A stretch of 64,000 nucleotides of DNA from Mycobacterium sp. ITM-2016-00318 (lineage in GTDB: Bacteria > Actinomycetota > Actinomycetes > Mycobacteriales > Mycobacteriaceae), in assembly GCF_002968285.2 (NCBI RefSeq), contig NZ_CP134400.1:3100001-3164000 (forward strand), written 5' to 3'. The notes beneath the pieces are model-generated. The model had not been told where the DNA came from. It ran no database searches and saw only the letters and a program-made list of their open reading frames with translations. The position numbers were made by a program, and so were the translations under genes. Below are positions 17,139-25,864 of this stretch, in pieces. Numbering within the stretch: the stretch's first letter is position 1; each line of letters begins with the position of its first letter.

Positions 17139-18026
17139 GTGCAGCATTGCCGTGAGCCGCGCCTGGCGCGTCGATTTTTCGATCGGTTCGAACCGGTGCA
17201 TGCCGTCACGTACTTTTCGCCGGAAAGCAGGGCGTCGTTCGACGGTCTCGGATACCGCGGTTTCTGGATGGGGTACTTCGCGGGTCGGTCCGCGCCGCTG
17301 GGAATCGTGCCCAACGAAGTCGTCACCGCAGCGTTCTACAACTTCGCCGCCACCCGGGTGGCCAAGGCACTGCCCGCGGCATGGGAAGTGGCTCCACCCG
17401 ACGCAGCGCTTCGCGCGCGGCAGGTCTCCGCCGTGGCGACTCTGCGCCGTTACGGGCTGACCGACGACAGTGTCGAAACGGCGGCCGACCTGGCCGCCAA
17501 GGCCGCACGCAGTGCACCCCTCGACGGCAGGCTTCTTTTCGCCGCCAACGCGGCGCTGCCGTGGCCCTCCGAACCGCTGGCCGCGCTGTGGCACGCGACC
17601 ACACTGCTGCGCGAGCACCGCGGCGATGGCCATGTCGCGGTGCTGACGTCGGTGGGACTGTCCGGACGCGAGTCCAACGTTCTGCACGCCGCGGCCGGAC
17701 GGGTGCCGAAGGAGATGATCATGCGCAGCCGGGACTACGACGAAGCGCAGTGGCACCATCTCTCCGACCGGCTGGCCCAACGTGGTCTGCTGACTTCAAA
17801 CGGCGAACTGACGGATGCCGGACGCGGCCTCAAGCAGCGCATCGAAGACACCACCGACGAGTTGGCGCTGAGCGCACTGGACGGGCTCGACGACGCCGAG
17901 GTCGAACCGTTGTTTCAGGCGCTCACGCCGATCGCGAGAACGGTCGTCGCGGGTGGCGACGTACCGGCTGCCACTCCAATGGGCCTGCGCCGAGACGAAC
18001 TGGACGACGGCAGCGCCGGGCTCTAG
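17139..18026 (+). CDS. SCO6745-family (SalK-like) protein
   Basis: A 295-residue protein of the actinobacterial SCO6745 group, which has a helix-turn-helix-like core and includes SalK. Family features are HAVTYFSPESRASFDGLGYRG near 21-40, GYFAGRSAPLG, then VVTAAFYNFAAT near 60-72, and a MarR-like C-terminal part (LAQRGLLTSNGELTDAGRGLK). GTG 17139 is chosen because AGGAG at 17126-17130 lies 8 bases before it. Its role is not established; a regulatory or ligand-binding function is possible. The 170 bp upstream hold no gene I can support. Confidence 0.78.
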   Translation: MQHCREPRLARRFFDRFEPVHAVTYFSPESRASFDGLGYRGFWMGYFAGRSAPLGIVPNEVVTAAFYNFAATRVAKALPAAWEVAPPDAALRARQVSAVATLRRYGLTDDSVETAADLAAKAARSAPLDGRLLFAANAALPWPSEPLAALWHATTLLREHRGDGHVAVLTSVGLSGRESNVLHAAAGRVPKEMIMRSRDYDEAQWHHLSDRLAQRGLLTSNGELTDAGRGLKQRIEDTTDELALSALDGLDDAEVEPLFQALTPIARTVVAGGDVPAATPMGLRRDELDDGSAGL

Positions 18027-18131
18027 CCCCTACTCTTGACGGGATCGTGTCCCCAGTTCATCAACGAGTACCGCCACGCGCTGTCCTTCACGTCCCCCGA
18101 CGGACGTTGCGCGAGATGACGTTTCGTGTAG

Positions 18132-18148
18132 CCGACGGTTGTCGTCGG
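18132..18148. terminator. Small hairpin between convergent genes
   Basis: CCGACG-N5-CGTCGG, a perfect 6-bp stem, sits just past the 3' end of the DUF2945 gene and 106 bp after the SCO6745-family gene. It has no T-tract, so a terminator role is tentative. Confidence 0.35.
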
Positions 18149-18155
18149 ACACCGG

Positions 18156-18368
18156 TCACTTCTTCTTCAACGCATCAGGCTTGTGGACGGCGTCACCGCC
18201 GCGTGTGTCGCTGCGCACCTTGTATTGCGGCGACTCCTTCGACGCTTTCACCTTGCGGCCCGCTTCCTCGGTGTTCGAGGTGATCTTCTTTTCGACCTTG
18301 CCCTCGGCCGTGCTGCCGTGGCTCTGCCAGGTGACCTTGTCGCCCTTCTTGAATTCTTTTTCGCTCAT
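18156..18368 (-). CDS. DUF2945/HVA1 Tudor-like small protein
   Basis: A 70-residue basic protein. The opening EKEFKKGDKVTWQSHGSTAEG, then GKVEKKITSNTE and KASKESPQYKVRSD, match the DUF2945 (hypervirulence-associated, Tudor-like) family. It is a small beta-barrel of unknown function that is often stress related. ATG 18368 starts the conserved part; the upstream extension to 18479 has no family match. It stands alone between the SCO6745-family and phosphotransferase genes. Confidence 0.85.
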   Translation of the reverse strand: MSEKEFKKGDKVTWQSHGSTAEGKVEKKITSNTEEAGRKVKASKESPQYKVRSDTRGGDAVHKPDALKKK

Positions 18369-18475
18369 GGCACGCGGGTTACCCGGTGTCGGCGAGAGCA
18401 TTCGTCTTGGACCGAACGTTGCATAGATGTCAGATTTTTCAGCGGGTAGGCGGCGACCAATCGACTTGGCAGCCG

Positions 18476-20455
18476 TCACCGTTGGTTACGGTTCCACTCC
18501 AGCCACCCGACCCCGGTGCGGCCGTCGGCGGTCCTGACCGTCGCCCATGCACGCGGGAAGCGGCTGAGGCGGCCGTCGGGTGACGTCAGCAGTACCGGCG
18601 CGTTTCCCATGATCTCTGCCGTGGCCCTGACGTCTGTCGGCTCGAGTGTCAGCTCGGTCGCGACAGGAAGGTCGTCGGCACCGAAGGTTTCCCTAGCCGT
18701 GACCGACTGGAGTTCGATCAGCTGCGCACCCGGCGGCTGGACATAGCCGACACCCATCGGCGGCGCCCCGGGAATCCGCAGGTCGACACCGTGCAGATGG
18801 GTTCCGTCGTGCAGGTGCAGGGCGCTCCACACCCACTCCATGCTCCACCAGTCACGCACACCCCACGAGTGGTCGCGTTGTCCGGCGACGTCAGTCACCT
18901 CGATCGCCGTGTCACCGAAGCTGACGGTGCCCGACACCGTGCACGGAATCTCGTACCGCGGAGTCAGGCGGTACTGGTACGGGATGCCGACCGTGGTCCA
19001 GAGCAGATCAAGCGACACCTCGACGGGTCGGCCCGGCTCGTCGCGCAGCAGCGCCGACGGATCGTCGTACGCCTGACCGCTGCCCGTCAGCCGAACGCGG
19101 TAGACCTGCAAAGGCGCGGTGGCCTCATGGGTCAACTCAAAACCGTCGGTCCGAACCGCGGCCGGATCGCCGGGCAACGCGACCTCGAAGTCGTTCACCG
19201 CGACGGTCGGCATGTCCGGCCCGCACAGCAGCGCGTTGACCCATGCGACCTTCTCGTTGGGCATCAGCCCCAGCCGGAACCAGCCGCCGATTCTCTGCAC
19301 CTCGTCGACGAAGTCGGCGTACCAGCTCTCGCTCCACAACGGTTCGGCGCCGGGCGGGTGCGCTCCCTCGTCGTCGGCGGTGGGCTGCAGCGCCACCGTA
19401 GGCGCCGCCGCAGGCAACGTCGACAACGCGTCGGTGTCGAGCACGTGCTGACTGTGTCGTCGCAACATGGTCATGAACATCTCATCGCCGCGTTCGGTGC
19501 GCTCCACGAGCATCGACGAGACGATCGCCATCATCACACCGAAGAAGGACTGGCGGCGCACGCCCTCGCGAACGTCGTCGAGGCTCAGCGCCGCATCGGG
19601 TCCGAGCGCATCGTGGTACGCACGCAGCAGCGCTTCGTAGTTGTCGCGCCGCACGTCGTCGGGTAGCGCACAGCCGAGGAAGTAGGCGACGTCCATGGTC
19701 GCCGGGCCCCAGGTGACGGTCTGCCAGTCCACCACGGTGAGCGGCCGGTCGGCACCCGGCTGCCCGAACAGCATGTTGTCCAACCGGTAGTCGCCGTGCA
19801 CCAGGCCGTGCACGAGGTCCGGCGCTTCGGCGACGTACGCGTCGAAGCAGGCGACCAATCGCTCGCACACTTCGCGATGCGCGGGCGCGATGCGGTCCGC
19901 GTAGCGTTCGGCGAACCCGGCGTACAGCGCAGCGATCAGCGCCTGGTTCATCGGCGATTCGCGGTTCAACCACTCCACGTCGGCCATGGCCGTCTGACCA
20001 AGCAACGGCGCGTGCACGTGGCCCAGCTCGGACATCGCCAGCATGGCCTGTTCGACTGTGGCACCGCGGATCTCATCGCCGACCGACGCCGGAGCGGCAT
20101 CGCCGAGCAGCAGGTGGAACACCCCCGTTTCGGCGTCCAATCCGGAGCTGTAACAGGGCGCGACCGGCCCGCCGATGCGCGGCGCGATGTCGGTGTAGAA
20201 CCGCACCTCGCGTTCGTAAAGACCCAGCGCAAGACCCGTCTGCCTACTTGCCGGATCGGTGGCGGCGACCTTGAGCACCACCGAGGCCGGTCCGGTCTGG
20301 CCCTCGGCATAGGTCAACGTGACGCGGTAGCACTCGCTCATCTGTCCGGTGCCGATCCGCTCGGTGCGGAAGTCCGCGACGGTGCCCGCACCGAGGGCAG
20401 CCGTCAGCCAGTCGGCGGTCAGGTCGTCCGGCCGCTCGATGTCAGTGTCCGGCAC
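18476..20455 (-). CDS. Phosphotransferase (APH-like) fused to lipocalin-like C-terminal domain
   Basis: A 659-residue two-part protein. Residues 1-370 are an aminoglycoside-phosphotransferase-like kinase, with nucleotide lysine in VVLKVAAT near 59-66, the Brenner motif HGDYRLDN at 220-227 and the metal-site DWQ at 243-245. Residues 380-659 form a beta-rich domain (LRDEPGRPVEVSLDLLW, GQRDHSWGVRDWWSMEWVW) reminiscent of the DUF7064/hydroxyneurosporene-hydratase lipocalin group. The kinase half is related to the protein at 45498-46565. It overlaps the copper amine oxidase stop by 14 bp and is the last gene of a three-gene operon. The substrate is unknown. Confidence 0.8.
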   Translation of the reverse strand: MPDTDIERPDDLTADWLTAALGAGTVADFRTERIGTGQMSECYRVTLTYAEGQTGPASVVLKVAATDPASRQTGLALGLYEREVRFYTDIAPRIGGPVAPCYSSGLDAETGVFHLLLGDAAPASVGDEIRGATVEQAMLAMSELGHVHAPLLGQTAMADVEWLNRESPMNQALIAALYAGFAERYADRIAPAHREVCERLVACFDAYVAEAPDLVHGLVHGDYRLDNMLFGQPGADRPLTVVDWQTVTWGPATMDVAYFLGCALPDDVRRDNYEALLRAYHDALGPDAALSLDDVREGVRRQSFFGVMMAIVSSMLVERTERGDEMFMTMLRRHSQHVLDTDALSTLPAAAPTVALQPTADDEGAHPPGAEPLWSESWYADFVDEVQRIGGWFRLGLMPNEKVAWVNALLCGPDMPTVAVNDFEVALPGDPAAVRTDGFELTHEATAPLQVYRVRLTGSGQAYDDPSALLRDEPGRPVEVSLDLLWTTVGIPYQYRLTPRYEIPCTVSGTVSFGDTAIEVTDVAGQRDHSWGVRDWWSMEWVWSALHLHDGTHLHGVDLRIPGAPPMGVGYVQPPGAQLIELQSVTARETFGADDLPVATELTLEPTDVRATAEIMGNAPVLLTSPDGRLSRFPRAWATVRTADGRTGVGWLEWNRNQR

Positions 20456-22436
20456 TCGTGCTCTCCGTGTGGCAGGTGTCAGGCGGGGTGCCGACGACGT
20501 CGAGGGCCGGGTTCCGGTCGAAGAAGCCGTACGGCTTTAGCCAGAACGACACTACGTCGACCGGCATCACCGGCCAGTCCTCGGGTCGGGTGATGTGGTG
20601 GATGCCGAAGACGTACCAGAGCACGACGTCGGTGTTCTCGATGTTCCTGTCGGCCTTGGTCCATTCCGCGAGCCCCGTGTCCCTCGCGGACTGATTGACG
20701 AATTCTCCTGCCGGCCAACGTTCAGCTCGGCTGTTGGGTGTCACCCACAGCGTGTGACCGATCACGTTCGCGCGCTTGAAGACCGGTGAGTTCTCGTCGA
20801 ACATCATCGGCAGCGCGCCGCTGGGCACCAGCTTGTACGACGGATGCGTACCCAGCCCGTTGACCACGTTGGTGTTGACGACCTTCCACGACCGCTGTGT
20901 GTAGAAGTCGACGTCCTGCATGCCCTCGCTCTCGGTCTTCAACGCGACGTTGCGCAACACCACCGAAAGGCCGTACGGATTGTCGGGGCCGATCGGCTCG
21001 GCGTAGGACTCCGACATGAAGACGGTGTTGTCACCGCCGTCGACATCCATATCGAGGCGGGCCACCAGAAAGTGTTGATGGAAGGGCGCATACGTGCGTT
21101 CGTCGACCAGCGTCCCGTTCGGGTGCGGCTGTCCTGCCGCCACCGGTGTGGTCACCATGATGCCGGTGGCGCGGATCTCGCACTCGATGTTGCCGTCCTG
21201 ATAGAGCCGCCAGTAGACCAGATACTCGTAGTTGGCGACCGTGACGTGGAACGAGATCGTCAGCCTGCGCATCCGGCGCACCTCGGCGCCCGCATCGTGG
21301 TCGACGTGCTTCCACAGCACGGCGTTGTCTTCCTCGTGGATGCAGATGGCATTGGTGATGGTGTACGGCTCGCCCTTGCTGTTGTGCAGCACGGCGTCCA
21401 GATAGCGGATCTCGCCAAGGCAGTCGCAGCCGAGCTCCAGCGAGGTCGTCATGAAACCGAGGCCCCATTCGCCGATGTCGAATGCGGTGCGCCGGTAGTG
21501 GTCCTCCGAGGAGTCGCGGTAGGGCACGATCATCTCCGCGAGCGAGATCCGATGTGCCACAGAGCGGTTGCGGTCTCCGTCCCGATAGCGGATCGTGTGG
21601 AGCGTCATCCCTTCGCGGTGGTTGAACCCGATCCGCAGCGACCAGTTCTGCCACGCCAGCAGGTTGCCGTCGAGCGTGAACGACACCCCTTCTGGCTGCG
21701 TGAGGTGCAGCGGCTTGAGCGGCTCGCGCCGCGACGCAGCGCGAATTCGCTCAGGGATGTGTTTGGGCACGTATTCGCCCATCACGGTCGGCTCGTCCAC
21801 GCCGCCGTTGTCCTCGACGCGCAGCACCTCCATCGAGTTGACGTCGATGACACAGTGCAGCCCGCTGATCGGGTGGGCATAGGGGCTCTGGCCGGGCCCG
21901 TCCTTGCGCCAGGTGTCCGACCAGCCGATCCGCCGGTCGCGGAATTCCGGCGGAGCGACCGCATCGCCGTAGGTCCAGGTGTCGACGAACACCAGGTCCA
22001 TGTCGGTGATGCCGCGCCTGGCAAGGGCCGCGATGAACTCCGGATGCTTACGCACCAGCTCATCGCATTCGAGAAACTCGTCGACGGTGAAGTTGGCCTG
22101 GACACCGGGGATGTGGTCGAACGACTCGACCCGGTCGTCGTCCAGCGAGACCACGCCCTTGTAGGTGGCGTTGTTCGCGCGCTGAAGGCAGACCGCTTCC
22201 GCGCGGCGCGGCGGAGTCACTCCGCCGCCCTCGAGATCGGCCAGTTCGGCCTTTGTCGGCTCGACGAGTTCGATCGAAGCGATCCGCCAGCCCAAGTCTG
22301 ATGTCGCCGGCCCCCCGGCTCGGGGGTCTGATGTCGCCGGCCCCCCGGCTCCGGCCCCCACCCCGCGTTCGCGCCCGAGGATCGCCGCCACCGCCGCGAA
22401 CTCGTCTGCCGACAACGGATCCAGTGGATGGTTCAC
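20442..22436 (-). CDS. Copper-containing primary-amine oxidase
   Basis: A 664-residue quinoprotein that oxidises a primary amine to aldehyde, ammonia and peroxide. The cofactor site is ANYEYL with Tyr403 as the expected topaquinone precursor. The catalytic aspartate is likely Asp320 in AFDIGEWG. The copper ligands include the HxH of APFHQHFLVARLD at 453-455. I favour GTG 22436 over TTG 22448. Residues 31-47 carry a tandem GGPATSD insertion encoded by a dispersed DNA repeat, close to the N-terminus and away from the active site. No signal peptide is seen, so the enzyme should be cytosolic. Confidence 0.92.
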   Translation of the reverse strand: MNHPLDPLSADEFAAVAAILGRERGVGAGAGGPATSDPRAGGPATSDLGWRIASIELVEPTKAELADLEGGGVTPPRRAEAVCLQRANNATYKGVVSLDDDRVESFDHIPGVQANFTVDEFLECDELVRKHPEFIAALARRGITDMDLVFVDTWTYGDAVAPPEFRDRRIGWSDTWRKDGPGQSPYAHPISGLHCVIDVNSMEVLRVEDNGGVDEPTVMGEYVPKHIPERIRAASRREPLKPLHLTQPEGVSFTLDGNLLAWQNWSLRIGFNHREGMTLHTIRYRDGDRNRSVAHRISLAEMIVPYRDSSEDHYRRTAFDIGEWGLGFMTTSLELGCDCLGEIRYLDAVLHNSKGEPYTITNAICIHEEDNAVLWKHVDHDAGAEVRRMRRLTISFHVTVANYEYLVYWRLYQDGNIECEIRATGIMVTTPVAAGQPHPNGTLVDERTYAPFHQHFLVARLDMDVDGGDNTVFMSESYAEPIGPDNPYGLSVVLRNVALKTESEGMQDVDFYTQRSWKVVNTNVVNGLGTHPSYKLVPSGALPMMFDENSPVFKRANVIGHTLWVTPNSRAERWPAGEFVNQSARDTGLAEWTKADRNIENTDVVLWYVFGIHHITRPEDWPVMPVDVVSFWLKPYGFFDRNPALDVVGTPPDTCHTESTSAGH
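22296..22351. repeat. Tandem copy of a dispersed repeat inside the amine oxidase gene
   Basis: Two identical 26-bp units (22296-22321 and 22326-22351) have a 30-bp period. The plus-strand core is GATGTCGCCGGCC. On the minus strand they add 20 residues in frame near the oxidase N-terminus. Related units lie in tatA at 58887-58904 and 58953-58980. Confidence 0.75.
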
Positions 22437-22481
22437 CCGATCACGCAATCACATGGGGTGATCGCGCGCAGGCGGTTTCGC

Positions 22482-23990
22482 TCACCGTGTCGCGAGCGTG
22501 AAGCCTTCCCAGGCGATGCGACGTTCGGCGTGCGGGTCGTGGATGACGCGGGACTTGCGGTCGAAGACCATCACCGCACGGTCTGCATGTGTATAGACGG
22601 GCCAGTCGGGGCCCGGCACGCCGGTGCGGCTGAACTCACGCCAGCGGGTCTGGACATCGTCGGAGACCCGGCGCGCAGACCGGCCGTCGGCTGCCGCCGT
22701 GAGCAGCGAGCCGAACCTTGTCCGGTACACATCGAAGACGGCGAACAACTCAGTCGCGTGGGTGGCGCCGAGCCCAGCCAGGTGCAACGCGCGCGGCGCG
22801 TAGTCGTAGCGGTAGCGGTAGGTCGGGGCATGGGTGCTGTGCGCCTCGGCGATCTGCCATGCGGCGGTGCCGAACGCGAAATCACCGCCGAGCCGGACGC
22901 ACGCGCCCTCGTTCGGATAGCCCGGATAAGCAGAGGTGATGCGGTCGCGGCGTTCGGCGTCGAGATCGCCAAGCAGGGCCTCGATCATCGCCGCGTTCGT
23001 TGGCAGCAACTTGAGCCACCGGGTGAACAGCCTGCCCTCATGGGCGTTGTTGCCGATGATCAGAGGTACGGGGTGGGCCGCGCCGGTCCGCATGGCCTCG
23101 AACGGGTCGAGCGGTAGATAGTCGGTGCCAGTGGTCGGGCCGAGCGCGAAGGCGCCGAGCTTGCTCTTTTGTGATTGCTTGATCAGTGTGTCGAGGGCCT
23201 TGACCAGATCGGCGGGCCTGGCCGCCATCAATGCGCGGGCCGCGTCTGTTTCGTCTCCCCGCACCAGCGCGGCGAACTGCTCGGCGTATTGTGCCCTGAC
23301 CTCTTTCGTGCCCACCATGCCGCTGGCCGGGCTCTCCGAGATGGCACGCGCGAACAGCCCTTTCGCGGCGGGCACGGCCAGCAGTGTGGCGACCGCCTGC
23401 GCGCCGGCACTCTCGCCGAAGATCGTCACATTGTCGGGATCCCCGCCGAACACCGCGATGTTGTCGCGCACCCAGCGCAACGCCATCACGAGGTCGCGCA
23501 GAAAGAGGTTATCGTCGATCGGCACCTCACGGGTGGAGAGTGACGACAGGTCAAGGCATCCGAGCGCACCGATCCGGTAGTTGACCGACACGTACACGCA
23601 GCCCTTGCGGGCCAATGCCGCGCCGTCGTAGATCGGCGTCGCCGAGCTGCCGAGGAGGTAGCCGCCGCCGTGGATGAAGACCATCACGGGCATCGGCTCG
23701 TCGCGCTTACGCTTCGGAATGGTGACGTTCAGCGTCAGGCAGTCCTCCCCCATCGTCTGGTACTTGCCGACGCCGAGCGCGGTGTACATGCGCTGCTGCG
23801 GAGCGCAGTTGCCGAACGCGTGGCAGTGGCGAACGCCACGCCACGCCTGCACAGGCCTAGGCACCTGGAACCGCAGCGGGCCGGTGGGCGGCTGCGCGAA
23901 CGGAATCGACCGCCAGCGGTGCACGCCGTCGCGGGTGAAACCCTCGACGGTCCCGGACTTGGTCGTGACACGGACAACGTGTTCGTGCAT
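22482..23990 (-). CDS. Carboxylesterase type B
   Basis: A 502-residue alpha/beta hydrolase of the cholinesterase/para-nitrobenzyl esterase family. It has the oxyanion HGGG at 107-110, the EDCLTLNV signature at 82-89, and the nucleophile elbow GESAGA with Ser194. The frame is open much further upstream, but ATG 23990 begins the conserved VVRVTTKSGTVEGF, so the longer version is rejected. It probably heads an operon with the amine oxidase (45 bp gap) and the phosphotransferase fusion. No signal peptide is visible. Confidence 0.9.
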   Translation of the reverse strand: MHEHVVRVTTKSGTVEGFTRDGVHRWRSIPFAQPPTGPLRFQVPRPVQAWRGVRHCHAFGNCAPQQRMYTALGVGKYQTMGEDCLTLNVTIPKRKRDEPMPVMVFIHGGGYLLGSSATPIYDGAALARKGCVYVSVNYRIGALGCLDLSSLSTREVPIDDNLFLRDLVMALRWVRDNIAVFGGDPDNVTIFGESAGAQAVATLLAVPAAKGLFARAISESPASGMVGTKEVRAQYAEQFAALVRGDETDAARALMAARPADLVKALDTLIKQSQKSKLGAFALGPTTGTDYLPLDPFEAMRTGAAHPVPLIIGNNAHEGRLFTRWLKLLPTNAAMIEALLGDLDAERRDRITSAYPGYPNEGACVRLGGDFAFGTAAWQIAEAHSTHAPTYRYRYDYAPRALHLAGLGATHATELFAVFDVYRTRFGSLLTAAADGRSARRVSDDVQTRWREFSRTGVPGPDWPVYTHADRAVMVFDRKSRVIHDPHAERRIAWEGFTLATR

Positions 23991-24066
23991 GAATCGACGG
24001 TATCCAATCAACTCGCCGCGCCGCGCCTCGCCCGTATCCCGACGTGGGTTCGCTAGCCTGGCCGAT

Positions 24067-24759
24067 ATGCGGATTGCCGTGCTCATCGCCGCGTCTGTGC
24101 TGGTCGCGGGCTGTTCACAGGGGGTAGGCAGAGACGCCGAGCAGACGAACCCAGCCTTGTCGGCCCCGCAGAGGTCGGCAGCGTCGACACCATCGACGAC
24201 CACGCCCACCACCGCGACGACCCCGCCGAAACCGCCGGAACCGGGTGCGCAGATCGCCGACGTGATCGCGTTCGTCGAGTCCGGCCAGACCGCCGACGCG
24301 GCGCAGTTCCACACCGCGACCCGGGAGGGCACCGTGACGCAGTTGGGCGAAGACGTCGCGTTCACCACGCCATCGGGCAAGTCGCAGTGCATGACCGACT
24401 CGAAGAACTTCGACGGCGCCCTGGCATGCCTTGTCGACCTCACCATTCCGCCGCTGCAACCGCCCGACGTCTACGGGCAGTGGAAGGGCGGATGGGTCGA
24501 CTTCGCCGGCCCCAGCATCGAAATCGGTTCGGCCCACGGTGATCCCGGCCGGTTCGCCAACGGCATGGGGCCGCAGTTGCCCTACGGTCAGACGCTCGCC
24601 TTCTCCGATTACCGCTGTCGCTCAGACGAGGCGGGGCTGTACTGCGTCAACTACGCCAATCAGTCCGCCGCCAGGTTCAGTGACGCGGGCATCGTTCCCT
24701 TCGGGTGTCTGCAGAAGGTGGCCCCACCCGCCGGTATCGGCGCGAAATACAGTTGTTGA
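24067..24759 (+). CDS. Mycobacterial lipoprotein of unknown function
   Basis: A 230-residue protein with a short signal peptide and a lipobox VAGC (Cys16), then a Thr/Pro-rich linker (about 40-58), and a globular domain with six or more cysteines likely paired outside the cell. Conserved-looking parts are FTTPSGKSQCMT near 98-109 and LAFSDYRCRSDEAGLYCVNY near 178-197, a pattern seen in secreted mycobacterial proteins. ATG 24067 starts the signal. It is divergent from the carboxylesterase and convergent with ssuD. Confidence 0.8.
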   Translation: MRIAVLIAASVLVAGCSQGVGRDAEQTNPALSAPQRSAASTPSTTTPTTATTPPKPPEPGAQIADVIAFVESGQTADAAQFHTATREGTVTQLGEDVAFTTPSGKSQCMTDSKNFDGALACLVDLTIPPLQPPDVYGQWKGGWVDFAGPSIEIGSAHGDPGRFANGMGPQLPYGQTLAFSDYRCRSDEAGLYCVNYANQSAARFSDAGIVPFGCLQKVAPPAGIGAKYSC

Positions 24760-24762
24760 GTC

Positions 24763-25857
24763 TCAGGCGACGCCCTTCTGGCGCAGCAGCGGCAGCACGC
24801 CTTCGGCGAACCAGTAGGCCTCCTCGAGGTGCGGGTACCCCGACAGGATGAACTCATCGAACCCGACCGAGTGGTACTCGTAGATCAGGTTCGCGACCTC
24901 TTCGTGACTGCCGACCAGCGCGGTACCGGCCCCGCCGCGGACCAGGCCGACACCCGCCCACAGGTTGGGGTAGATCTCCAGATGGTCGATGCGGCCGCCG
25001 TGCAGCGCTGTCATCCGCCGTTGCCCTTCGGATTCCGACTTGGCATGCAGCTCAGTCTGTTTGGCGATCTGCTCTCCAGACAGCTCGGCCAGTAATTCGT
25101 CGGCCACCGCCCACGCGGCCGCCGAGGTGTCGCGGCTGATGGTGTGCAGCCGGATGCCGAAGCGCACCGCGCGACCGCGCTCCTCGGCGAGCTTGCGTAC
25201 CCGCTCGATCTTGGTGGCGGCCGCCTGCGGCGGCTCACCCCAGGTGAGGTAGACGTCGACGTGCTCGGCGGCGATCGGAAGCGCGGCGGGCGACGACCCC
25301 CCGAAGTAGATCTCCGGCAGCGGATCTGGCGGCGCGGAAACCCGCGCGTCGGAGACCGTGTAGAACCTGCCCTCGTAGTCGAGCGACTCCTTGCGCCACA
25401 GCGTGTTCACGATGTGCAGGAATTCACCGGTGCGGTCGTAGCGCTCGTCGTGGTTCAGCCAGTCACCGAAGCGCTGCTGCTCGGCGTCGTCACCGCCGCT
25501 CACGATGTTCAGCAGCACCCTGCCCTCCGAGAACCGTTGCAACGTCGCGGTTTGCTGCGCTGCCAGCGTTGGCGGCACAAGGCCTGGCCGAAACGCGACG
25601 AGGAACTTCAGCCGTTCTGTTTCGGCAAGCAGCGCCGACGCGGTGAGCCACGCATCCTCGCACCATGTGCCGGTCGGCGTCAGCACGCCCTCGTAGCCGA
25701 GCCGGTCGGCGGCACGGGCCACCTCAGCGAGGTAACGACGGGTCGGTGGCCGGTAGTTCGGCGGCAGCACATGACCCGACGACGCGTGCGAGGCGCCGAC
25801 GATGGAGCGGCTGTCACCGTTGGTGGGTAAGAACCAGAAGAATTTGGCGGATGGCAT
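24763..25857 (-). CDS. ssuD: FMNH2-dependent alkanesulfonate monooxygenase
   Basis: A 364-residue LLM-class flavin enzyme that cleaves alkanesulfonates to aldehyde and sulfite for sulfur supply. It has the family start KFFWFLPTNGDSR, then GYEGVLTPTGTWCEDAW near 54-70, LVAFRPGLVPP near 86-96, and the NIVSGGDDAEQQRFGDWL stretch. Length is close to SsuD. It is the last gene of ssuCBAD, 7 bp after ssuA. The FMN reductase partner SsuE is not adjacent. Confidence 0.9.
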   Translation of the reverse strand: MPSAKFFWFLPTNGDSRSIVGASHASSGHVLPPNYRPPTRRYLAEVARAADRLGYEGVLTPTGTWCEDAWLTASALLAETERLKFLVAFRPGLVPPTLAAQQTATLQRFSEGRVLLNIVSGGDDAEQQRFGDWLNHDERYDRTGEFLHIVNTLWRKESLDYEGRFYTVSDARVSAPPDPLPEIYFGGSSPAALPIAAEHVDVYLTWGEPPQAAATKIERVRKLAEERGRAVRFGIRLHTISRDTSAAAWAVADELLAELSGEQIAKQTELHAKSESEGQRRMTALHGGRIDHLEIYPNLWAGVGLVRGGAGTALVGSHEEVANLIYEYHSVGFDEFILSGYPHLEEAYWFAEGVLPLLRQKGVA

Positions 25858-25864
25858 ATCGCTC

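Noticed and set aside
20844..22301. Plus-strand frame of 485 codons opposite the amine oxidase
   Set aside because: Antisense shadow: amine oxidase motifs and overlap with its neighbours support only the minus strand.
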